Shown here piece by piece: positions 56,959 through 64,000 of a DNA stretch of 64,000 bases; positions within the stretch are counted from its first letter, which is position 1, and every line of letters begins with the position of its first letter. The stretch is from Clostridium saccharobutylicum DSM 13864. GTDB lineage: Bacteria > Bacillota > Clostridia > Clostridiales > Clostridiaceae. Made by a program: the position numbers and the translations under genes. The notes beneath the pieces were generated by a model. It was not told the origin of the DNA. It made no database searches and saw nothing but the letters and a program-made list of their open reading frames with translations. Where the stretch lies: positions 1,035,501 to 1,099,500 of the forward strand of contig NC_022571.1 in the NCBI RefSeq assembly GCF_000473995.1, read 5' to 3'.

Positions 56959-58011
56959 ATGAATAGTAGTGACATTGCAAAACTTGCAGGAGTATCACGT
57001 AGTACTGTATCTAGAGTTATAAATAATTATTCAAATGTCCCAGAGGAAACAAGAGAAAAGGTGTTGAAAATAATTAAAGAATATGACTATGTGCCACATG
57101 CTTCAGCCAGAATGCTTGCAGGAAGTAAAAATAAAGTTATTGGATTATTTATTATAGACATGGTATATAGATCATATGGATTAAAAAGTAGAATTACAAA
57201 AAGCCCATATTATTTAGAGTTTACTAGTTCAGTAATAGAAACTGCTAGTGAAATGGGATATACAGTTCTTGTTCATATAATACATAATGTACAAGGTTAT
57301 GAGAAGATCGAAGAATGTTTTTATAATAAAACAATTTCTGGTGGTATATTTATAGGACAGGATGATGATGATAAAATAATAAAAAAAATAATTAATGGTG
57401 GATATAAAGTCGTGTTAGTTGATCAGTCAATTAAACCTGATGATGCTGCTTATAAAAAATGCATGATAGTAAATGCTGATAATTATGGTGGCGCATATAA
57501 TGCTACAAAGTATTTTATAAATCTTAATCATACTGAAATAGTACATATTACAGGTGGAACAGCTAAATTTTCATCAAAGGATAGGATTCGAGGATACCAA
57601 AAAGCATTGGAAGAAGCAGGTATACCTATAAATAAAAGTTTGATTGTAAATAGTGAATTTATTGAAGATGGTGGATATAATGCCGTTAAGAAACTATTTA
57701 GCAAAAACATCAAGTTCACTGCTATTTTTGCAAGTAATGATAAAATAGCTTTTGGAGCAATAAAGGCAATAAAAGAAGCGGGCCTTAGAGTACCAGAAGA
57801 TATTTCTATAATAGGTTTTGATGATATTGAAGCATCAAAATATTTTAATCCACCACTTACTTCAATGAAAATGGAGTTATTACAAATGGCAGAATTAGCA
57901 ACAAAATCCATTATTACATCAATAGATGATGATGTGGTATTTTCAGCTAATTATGTTATTCCAGTTAAGCTTGTAGAAAGAAAAAGTTGTCATGATAATA
58001 ATGCAAAATGA
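56959..58011 (+). CDS. LacI/GalR-family transcriptional regulator
   Basis: 350 residues. The helix-turn-helix and hinge are NSSDIAKLAGVSRSTVSRVINNYSNVPEETREKVLKII and YVPHASARMLAGSK; the rest is a periplasmic-binding-protein-like sensor (KVIGLFII, GVFIGQDDD-type loops, AIFASNDKIAFGAIKAIKEAGLRVPEDISIIGFDDIE). ATG 56959 with GGAGGT (56941-56946) is preferred over 56935, which would place the operator inside the coding start. It probably represses operon 2 and itself through the three ATAAAC-N4-GTTTAT sites and responds to a beta-glucoside. Confidence 0.92.
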   Translation: MNSSDIAKLAGVSRSTVSRVINNYSNVPEETREKVLKIIKEYDYVPHASARMLAGSKNKVIGLFIIDMVYRSYGLKSRITKSPYYLEFTSSVIETASEMGYTVLVHIIHNVQGYEKIEECFYNKTISGGIFIGQDDDDKIIKKIINGGYKVVLVDQSIKPDDAAYKKCMIVNADNYGGAYNATKYFINLNHTEIVHITGGTAKFSSKDRIRGYQKALEEAGIPINKSLIVNSEFIEDGGYNAVKKLFSKNIKFTAIFASNDKIAFGAIKAIKEAGLRVPEDISIIGFDDIEASKYFNPPLTSMKMELLQMAELATKSIITSIDDDVVFSANYVIPVKLVERKSCHDNNAK

Positions 58012-58081
58012 TTGTATTAAATTATATAATTATAAAATTGAATGTTTTTTCAATTTTTACACCTTTTTTATTTAATATTAC

Positions 58082-58114
58082 AAAAAGATAAGGAATGACC
58101 CTTATCTTTTTTTT
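58082..58114. terminator. Bidirectional terminator between convergent genes
   Basis: AAAAAGATAAGG and CCTTATCTTTTT form a near-perfect stem between the regulator gene and the NRPS end, with A and T runs on the two sides. Confidence 0.85.
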
Positions 58115-58115
58115 C

Positions 58116-59654
58116 TTAAGCCTTTGGGAAATATTCAACTTTGATAGCATAGCTTATCATTTTATCAATAAAATCTTGATCTACTTGTGGACATTTAACC
58201 GATTTATAATTTAAATATTTAATTGCGTTAGGACAAGCAAAACGATAGCATGAATCTTTTACGCCATCACCGTCTAATTGAGCTATTGCTAATTCTAAAC
58301 CTTCTTGAGTTTTTTTAATATTTTTATTGAAAAGCCATTTTTCATATTCTATTTGATCAATTAATTCTATTTTATATCCAAAGTTATTAATCATATCAAC
58401 CACAGATGAATATAAAATTTGTTCTGGATTACAAATATGAAAAGTTTCACCAATAGTATTTTCCTGACAAGCTAGGGATACAATTGCTTTACTAGCATAA
58501 TCAATTGGAGTGAAATCTAAGTAACAATTAGCTTTCGGGGCTTTACCCAATAAAAGCATGGATTTAATCATACGATAGAAAGCGTTGCTATCAATGTTCT
58601 TTTGAAATTGACCATTTTCAGAACAGCAAGTTAAATTTCCAGCACGATAAACATTAATTGCAAGTCCTTCTTCTCCAGCTTTGTATACTAATTTTTCTGA
58701 TTCAAGTTTACTATTTGTATAAACACTTTCTAATTTTAAATCATTATCAAATTTTTGTTTACTAATCACTTTTTCCCATTGTCCACTTAAAGATAAATCT
58801 TCTGGAATTCCAAGTGTTGAAATATAGTGAAATCTAAGATCTTTTTTTGATTTAGCTATATCAAGTGAATACTTAGTTCCTTGAATATTTACTTTCTCAA
58901 AATGAGATACATTTCCAAAGTGACGAACATCAGCAGCAGTATGAATAATACTATCTACAGTTTTCTTAATGAATTCTTGATCACTTAAAGATAATCCGAG
59001 ATTATCTTTTTCTAAATCGCCTTCAATTGGAATAACACGTTCGTTTATTTGATTAATAACTTCTTCGTTAAAGTATGATTTCATAGTAGTTAATAACTTT
59101 TCTAATAATGATTGAGTATTAGATTTTCTAATTAAACAGTAAATTTTAGCATCTGTGCTCTTTAGCAAATCATGAAGAACATGAGATCCTAAGTATCCAG
59201 TAGCCCCTGTAAGTAAAATATTTTTAGGTTTTGTATTTACATTTAATTGTGTTTTATAATTTAATCTATTTGGATATTCATTTAAATCCTTAACTTCCCA
59301 TATATTAGATTCATTCATTTTGTTAGAGTTATTATCTTCTAGTTGTAATTCATTTACACGTATTGCTAAGTCAGCAACAGTTTTATTAGTGAAGAAATCA
59401 CTAATTTTTAATTTTGGAAAATGTGGCTTTAATAATACTAGAACACTCATAATTTTCAATGAATCGCCACCAATATCGAAGTAATCATCATTTATGCTGA
59501 CCTTATCTAATTTCAAAACTTGTTTCCAAGAGTTTGCAATGATTTCTTGGATTTCATTTTGCGGTGCTATAAAATTGGTGCTTTCTTCTATTTTAACAAT
59601 CTCATAAGTTGCTAATTTTTTGCGATCAATTTTTCCTGTAGGGGAAATCGGCAT
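58116..59654 (-). CDS. NRPS C-terminal part: carrier protein and terminal thioester reductase (downstream of frameshift)
   Basis: The frame starts in the tail of the adenylation domain (MPISPTGKIDRKKLA, motif A10) without its own ribosome site, so it is the continuation of the gene at 59626-61848 after a frameshift. The carrier domain has the phosphopantetheine Ser in YFDIGGDSLKIM (about residues 58-69). A terminal reductase of the NAD(P)H-dependent type follows: NILLTGATGYLGSHVL (about 144-159) and the catalytic YTNSKLESEK. It would release the bound product as an aldehyde or alcohol. If the shift is real, the enzyme is not made as one chain. Confidence 0.88.
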   Translation of the reverse strand: MPISPTGKIDRKKLATYEIVKIEESTNFIAPQNEIQEIIANSWKQVLKLDKVSINDDYFDIGGDSLKIMSVLVLLKPHFPKLKISDFFTNKTVADLAIRVNELQLEDNNSNKMNESNIWEVKDLNEYPNRLNYKTQLNVNTKPKNILLTGATGYLGSHVLHDLLKSTDAKIYCLIRKSNTQSLLEKLLTTMKSYFNEEVINQINERVIPIEGDLEKDNLGLSLSDQEFIKKTVDSIIHTAADVRHFGNVSHFEKVNIQGTKYSLDIAKSKKDLRFHYISTLGIPEDLSLSGQWEKVISKQKFDNDLKLESVYTNSKLESEKLVYKAGEEGLAINVYRAGNLTCCSENGQFQKNIDSNAFYRMIKSMLLLGKAPKANCYLDFTPIDYASKAIVSLACQENTIGETFHICNPEQILYSSVVDMINNFGYKIELIDQIEYEKWLFNKNIKKTQEGLELAIAQLDGDGVKDSCYRFACPNAIKYLNYKSVKCPQVDQDFIDKMISYAIKVEYFPKA

Positions 59655-61848
59655 ATCTTCTAAAATAATTCATGTATTTTGGAATCATATAAGAAGGTAA
59701 TGTTTCAGATAAAAAGTTCTTTAGTTCTATAACTTTTATTTTTTTATTCTCTTTAGTAGTGTAATAAGAAACTAAAATAGTCTCATCGTTATATTTCTTT
59801 GGAATAATAGCTACATCCCTTATTTCTGGATGTTTAGCAAGATTGTCTTCTATTTCACTAATTTCTATACGATGACCACGCACTTTTACCTGTGAATCTT
59901 TACGACTAACATATTCAATTAAACCATTTTCCAAAATGCGAGCAATATCACCAGACTTATAAATAATGCTATTTTCTTTAAAAGGATTATGAACAAAAAC
60001 TTCTTTTGTTTTTGCTTCTTGATTTAAATATCCTTTTGCTAAAGCTAATGAAGAAATGCATATTTCACCAGGTACATTAATAGGACAAAGCTGATTTTCT
60101 TCATTAATAATATAAATTTCATAGTTGTTAAATGGTTTGCCTATAGGAATGTTTGCTTGATCTTCAGGTATTAAGTTTTTAATGCTATAACCAGTTGCAA
60201 CAACTGTTGATTCAGTAGGTCCGTATAAATTGACAATTTCAATAGAATTTTGGAACCTTCTTTGGAAAGCTCGTACAATTTCACCTGATAAAGCTTCTCC
60301 GCCTACAGCAACTCTTTTAACAGTAGAGAATTTATAGTGATTTTCTTCAGATAAATATGTAGCTATTTGGTTGAAAAATACAGTAGGTAAAATCGCAATA
60401 AAAGTAGCTTTAGTTTTATAAATAGCATCAGCAAAAGCATCTGCTGAAATACGTTCTTCTGAAGATAATAAATGTAATCTTGCACCACAAGATAAAGATC
60501 CAAAAGTATCCCATACTGATGCATCGAAACTATATGTTGCAAATTGCGTTAAAATATCTGTTTCATTAATATCAAATTGATTACGAATTAAATGTACTAA
60601 GTTTACTACACCTTTATGAGCAATTAAGGTACCTTTTGGTTTTCCAGTAGACCCAGAAGTATAAATAATATAAGCTAAATCATCATAGTTTAAATCAATA
60701 TTTGGATTTTCTGTTGAAAAAGTATTTATATCATTTTCCATTAAAATAATTTCTTTAACTGATAGTACATTAGATAATAACTCTTTAGCTTTATTCATAT
60801 ATGCAGCTTTTGTTACAATAAATGGTGATTTTGTGTCCGATATAATGTAAGTATTACGTTCTTCTGGGTGTTCGGGATCTAATGGCACATATACACCACC
60901 TGCTTTAATAATACCAAGAATAGCAATAATTGTTTCAAGGCTTCGTTTCATAAAAATAGTAACGAAATCACCTTTTTCAAGGCCCTTATTAATAAGTCCA
61001 TTTGCAAGTTGATTTGCTCGTTCATTTAATTGTTTATAAGTAAATTGTCCTTCTTCAGAGGATATAGCAATATTATTTGGAAAATTATGCACTGCTTCTT
61101 CAAACATTTTTGGAATTGTATTATAATTTGGAAGTTCCATATATGTATTGTTTAATTCGTTATAAATTTTTATTTCATCTTCTGTTAAAATATTAATACT
61201 ATAAATACTAGTGTTTTGATTCTTAATAACAGATTCTAGTATGCTCATATAATATTTAATAAAACGTTCTATTGTATTTGTTCTAAATAAATCAACATCA
61301 TAATGAACATTGATCGCCATATCATTTTCTTGTTCTTTTATCTCCCAATCTATAATAGATTCATTTTCTGGTTTTTTATTAGAATTTATACTAAAAGTTG
61401 TTTGAAATAAAGTTTTATAAATTTCATCTTTTACTATTTCTTCAGGAATAAAAATATACTTAGAGGCATTATTTAATTTTTCTTTTACTAACAATAAAAG
61501 ATCTTTAAATGTCTTAATATTTTCGATTGAAATACGGATTGGATAAGCAGTATTATCAATATTAACTTCTATTAAAATATCTTTTTCATTTGATAATCTA
61601 GCAATCCATGCAAAATATGCAGCAATCATAATTGCTTGTACATTAAATTCAGAATTAAATTTTGTTAATCCATCTTTCAAGTTTTTATCTAAAATAATAG
61701 TCTTACTTAATTTTTTTGAATATTTTTTATTATGTTGAGGAAAATCTATTGGAACATTTATTATTGGTAAAGGCTCAGATAGTTCTTGTAACCAATAGTT
61801 TTTTTCTTCAATTGATAATCTTTCTTGTAAAAAAAATTGAGTATCCAT
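59626..61848 (-). CDS. NRPS N-terminal part: partial condensation domain and adenylation domain
   Basis: ATG 61848 with AGGAGAAT upstream is preferred to the 61929 start inside the preceding gene. Residues 1-240 resemble the C-terminal half of a condensation domain, without an HHxxxDG motif. The adenylation domain follows: YIIYTSGSTGKPKG (A3), FDASVWDTFGSL (A4), NLYGPTESTVVATG (A5), YKSGDIARI (A7) and VKVRGHRIEISEIE (A8). By-eye alignment to GrsA gives specificity residues D-A-W-A-A-G-L-V-V, hinting at a hydrophobic amino acid. After PSYMIPKYMNYF the frame is lost near 59662; dropping one T restores NYLEDMPISPTGKID in the next frame. The chemoreceptor gene is 34 bases upstream. Confidence 0.9.
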   Translation of the reverse strand: MDTQFFLQERLSIEEKNYWLQELSEPLPIINVPIDFPQHNKKYSKKLSKTIILDKNLKDGLTKFNSEFNVQAIMIAAYFAWIARLSNEKDILIEVNIDNTAYPIRISIENIKTFKDLLLLVKEKLNNASKYIFIPEEIVKDEIYKTLFQTTFSINSNKKPENESIIDWEIKEQENDMAINVHYDVDLFRTNTIERFIKYYMSILESVIKNQNTSIYSINILTEDEIKIYNELNNTYMELPNYNTIPKMFEEAVHNFPNNIAISSEEGQFTYKQLNERANQLANGLINKGLEKGDFVTIFMKRSLETIIAILGIIKAGGVYVPLDPEHPEERNTYIISDTKSPFIVTKAAYMNKAKELLSNVLSVKEIILMENDINTFSTENPNIDLNYDDLAYIIYTSGSTGKPKGTLIAHKGVVNLVHLIRNQFDINETDILTQFATYSFDASVWDTFGSLSCGARLHLLSSEERISADAFADAIYKTKATFIAILPTVFFNQIATYLSEENHYKFSTVKRVAVGGEALSGEIVRAFQRRFQNSIEIVNLYGPTESTVVATGYSIKNLIPEDQANIPIGKPFNNYEIYIINEENQLCPINVPGEICISSLALAKGYLNQEAKTKEVFVHNPFKENSIIYKSGDIARILENGLIEYVSRKDSQVKVRGHRIEISEIEDNLAKHPEIRDVAIIPKKYNDETILVSYYTTKENKKIKVIELKNFLSETLPSYMIPKYMNYFRRYADFPYRKN

Positions 61849-61882
61849 AAATATTCTCCTTTGTATATCTATATATAAAATT

Positions 61883-63628
61883 CTATATTTGGAATTGACT
61901 AATAAGTTCTTGTAATTCTTCAGATACAAGATTTAATTGTTTAGATGCATCTACAATATAGCTTATTGAATGCTGTTGAGATTCAACTCTATTTGTAATA
62001 TTATCAAATGTTGAAGAAATTACTCTAGCGCCAGATGTTAAATCACCTATTGTAGCTGTCATTTCTTCAGTTGTAGTAGAAATTTGTTGTGAAGAATCAG
62101 AAACATTTTGCGTTTGTGAAGCAACTTCTTTTGTCGTGTTTTGAATTTCTGAAAATAAATTATCTGTTTGTTCTGCAATTTTAATACCAAATTCAACTTC
62201 TTTGTTACCTTTATTCATAGAATCAACTGCATTTATAATTTCAGTTTGAATAACTTGAACAAGTTTAACAATTTTTTCCGCAGAATGTTTTGATTGATCT
62301 GCTAATTTGCGGATTTCATCTGCTACAACAGCAAAACCACTACCGTATTCTCCTGCTCTAGCGGCTTCAATTGCAGCATTTAAAGCAAGAAGATCAGTTT
62401 GATTTGAGATTTGAGTGATAACTTCCATAATTATACTGATTTCTTTAGAGTGTTCATTTAAAGTTTTGATAGCAGAAGCGGTATTTTCCATAGCATTTGA
62501 AATAAGGCTCATTTGTTCTACTACATTTTTCATAGAATTATTACCAGATAAAGATTTATTCTCCATGTTAATTACAGAAGAAGAAACATTATAAGCATTA
62601 TTGGCAATTATATGTACGCCTTCTGCAATTTCAGTCATTGCATGTGCACTTTCAACCATAGAATGCTCCTGAGTTTTAATACCAGAGTCTATTTGCTGAA
62701 TGTCTTTGGTAATTTTAGTTGAATGTTCGCTATTTTTTTCAGCAACAACTAATAGTTCCTTAGAGAATTCATCGATGTTATAAGAAGTTTCTTTAATTTT
62801 TAAAATTATTTCTTTAATTTGAGTAGTCATTGCATTAAATTTAGTATTCACAATTCCTAATTCATCAGTTCCAGTTTGTAGTTTGACATCAAAGTTACCA
62901 TTGCTAAGTTTATCAATGCCTTTTACTAGTTCTTTAAGCGGAAATAGAGTTTTCTTTATAAATATAGATTGAATTGTTAGTACTAATACCAGAAAAACTA
63001 CGATAGCGATTCCACCATATATAATAATTTCTTTTCGACCATTAACTATCATGTTTGCATCAACATCTGCTGCGAAATATGATGATATATTACCATTTTT
63101 ATCTGTAATAGGATAAAGAATGCTAATCCATGTTCCGTAGTCATCTTTATATACATTTGTGAAGGTTATTTCTTTATTTTTTAACATTGATTGAATACTA
63201 TTTACAATTTCAGTAGGTTGTTCGTACATATCACCAACTTTTAAACCTGCTTCTTTGAAAGCTTTAATAACATGAGAAGGAAAAGCAATGACAGAAGTTT
63301 TATTACCATCTTGTAATTCAGTACCATATATGTATCCCTGTGCTACATTAGGATTATATTTAGATAGAAGATCAAAAAATTCGGTAAGTTTTTTTTGCGA
63401 TGGATCATCGTAATCTTTTGCTTCTTTAGCTTTTTCTACATCGTCAGGATTTAATTGATTTGCCCAATTTTGAGTGATTTGACTTGTTTGATTTCTTAGT
63501 GTTTCTAATAAAATTTTAGACTGCAAAAAATAACTGAAAGAAATTAAAATAATACCAATTAAAACAGTACTAGTAGTAGAAAACGTTAGTATTTTTTTTG
63601 CAACTGATAAGTTTTTAAATTTTAACAT
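61883..63628 (-). CDS. Methyl-accepting chemotaxis protein with extracellular Cache-like domain
   Basis: 581 residues from ATG 63628 (GGAGGAGAATTTT upstream; the start at 63679 lacks one). Membrane helix about 12-32, extracellular sensor about 35-190 with a Cache-like pattern ([48 protein letters not shown]), second helix about 198-218, HAMP about 220-270, and signalling tip [37 protein letters not shown]. It signals to CheA. The NRPS gene starts 34 bases after it on the same strand, so the two are probably co-transcribed. The ligand is unknown. Confidence 0.93.
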   Translation of the reverse strand: MLKFKNLSVAKKILTFSTTSTVLIGIILISFSYFLQSKILLETLRNQTSQITQNWANQLNPDDVEKAKEAKDYDDPSQKKLTEFFDLLSKYNPNVAQGYIYGTELQDGNKTSVIAFPSHVIKAFKEAGLKVGDMYEQPTEIVNSIQSMLKNKEITFTNVYKDDYGTWISILYPITDKNGNISSYFAADVDANMIVNGRKEIIIYGGIAIVVFLVLVLTIQSIFIKKTLFPLKELVKGIDKLSNGNFDVKLQTGTDELGIVNTKFNAMTTQIKEIILKIKETSYNIDEFSKELLVVAEKNSEHSTKITKDIQQIDSGIKTQEHSMVESAHAMTEIAEGVHIIANNAYNVSSSVINMENKSLSGNNSMKNVVEQMSLISNAMENTASAIKTLNEHSKEISIIMEVITQISNQTDLLALNAAIEAARAGEYGSGFAVVADEIRKLADQSKHSAEKIVKLVQVIQTEIINAVDSMNKGNKEVEFGIKIAEQTDNLFSEIQNTTKEVASQTQNVSDSSQQISTTTEEMTATIGDLTSGARVISSTFDNITNRVESQQHSISYIVDASKQLNLVSEELQELISQFQI

Positions 63629-64000
63629 AAAATTCTCCTCCATTGTGTTTGAATAGCATAAAATATAGTTTTTACCCAAAAAGATCTAACCAAATTTTAT
63701 TTAAAGCAAACTTGTTTATTTTTTACTTATATTTAGAAAAATGTACAATTCCATTATATAATAATATTTCATTAAAAGTAAATAAAATGTCGTTTATACA
63801 AAAAAATGTATATTTTTGTTTGCGAAAAGTTTGAAAAAGCAAAAATGTGTCAATTAAACAAGAATAATGTATGTGCTGATTGTATTTTTGCATGAATTAT
63901 GTGATTCGAATAAGAAGTGTATTGAGGATGGCTAGAGATTCAATTAACATGTAGTAATCAATATCTTTAGCATGTAGATTATATAGAAGTTCTAAAAGTT
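63629..64000. other. Upstream region of the chemoreceptor-NRPS operon
   Basis: AT-rich, containing the promoter for the minus-strand pair. No gene is supported; the short plus-strand frame here has no start signal or family. Confidence 0.4.

Noticed and set aside
63643..63834. Plus-strand 63-codon frame at the right end
   Set aside because: It overlaps the promoter and ribosome site region of the minus-strand chemoreceptor and has no start signal.

Overview
The window is AT-rich, Gram-positive DNA with strong AGGAGG-type ribosome binding sites, frequent TTG and GTG starts, and many PTS sugar operons. This fits a saccharolytic, solvent-type Clostridium (cluster I, C. beijerinckii-like). That placement rests on style and gene content, not on a marker gene. 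No rRNA, tRNA or CRISPR array was seen.

Layout. (1) 1-722: 3' end of a chemoreceptor gene. (2) About 1.1-14.1 kb: an accessory, defence-like island. It holds an OLD-like ATPase with a TOPRIM-like C-terminus next to a 5-methylcytosine methyltransferase, a complete IS3-family element (4524-5983), two decayed genes, and a three-gene operon encoding an unrecognised 757-residue protein and two different DUF262 (GmrSD N-terminal-like) proteins. No classical restriction endonuclease was found. A near-identical 16-bp sequence lies on both sides of the island. (3) 14.2-24.2 kb: a bile-salt-hydrolase/penicillin-acylase family enzyme, then a Bce-type peptide-resistance locus: BceAB-like transporter, a second ABC exporter with a permease fused to an M1-type peptidase, and a BceRS-like two-component pair. 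(4) 24.3-27.6 kb: amino-sugar catabolism (nagA, divergent GntR regulator, nagB) with two palindromic operators and long imperfect palindromes in the intergenic DNA. (5) 27.7-31.4 kb: mannose-family PTS operon (EIIAB, EIIC, EIID, DUF956) preceded by a promoter, a cre-like site and a sequence closely resembling a BglG/LicT antiterminator (RAT) target.

(6) 31.4-40 kb: a bacteriocin island full of transposase debris (IS1182-, IS630-, IS256- and IS4-like). It has a pediocin-like (class IIa) precursor with its immunity protein, up to four further double-glycine-type peptides, an intact C39-peptidase ABC exporter plus its HlyD-like partner, and a truncated second copy of the exporter start. (7) 40.4-58.0 kb: beta-glucan/cellodextrin use. 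Two separate cellobiose-type PTS plus GH1 phospho-beta-glucosidase operons are present, one with a LicR-like PRD activator and one with a ROK kinase and a LacI-type regulator whose palindromic operator occurs three times. Between them are a secreted PI-PLC-like enzyme, a malic-enzyme relic, a 2-keto-3-deoxygluconate permease and a secreted GH5-CBM2 cellulase on the opposite strand. The cellulase would release cellodextrins, the PTSs import and phosphorylate them, and the GH1 enzymes cleave them. (8) 58.1-63.6 kb, minus strand: a chemoreceptor directly followed by a one-module NRPS (partial condensation, adenylation, carrier, terminal reductase) that is split by an apparent single-base insertion.

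Most promising for novelty: the three-gene DUF262 operon, the ATPase-TOPRIM/methyltransferase pair, the multi-peptide bacteriocin island, and the chemoreceptor-NRPS pair.
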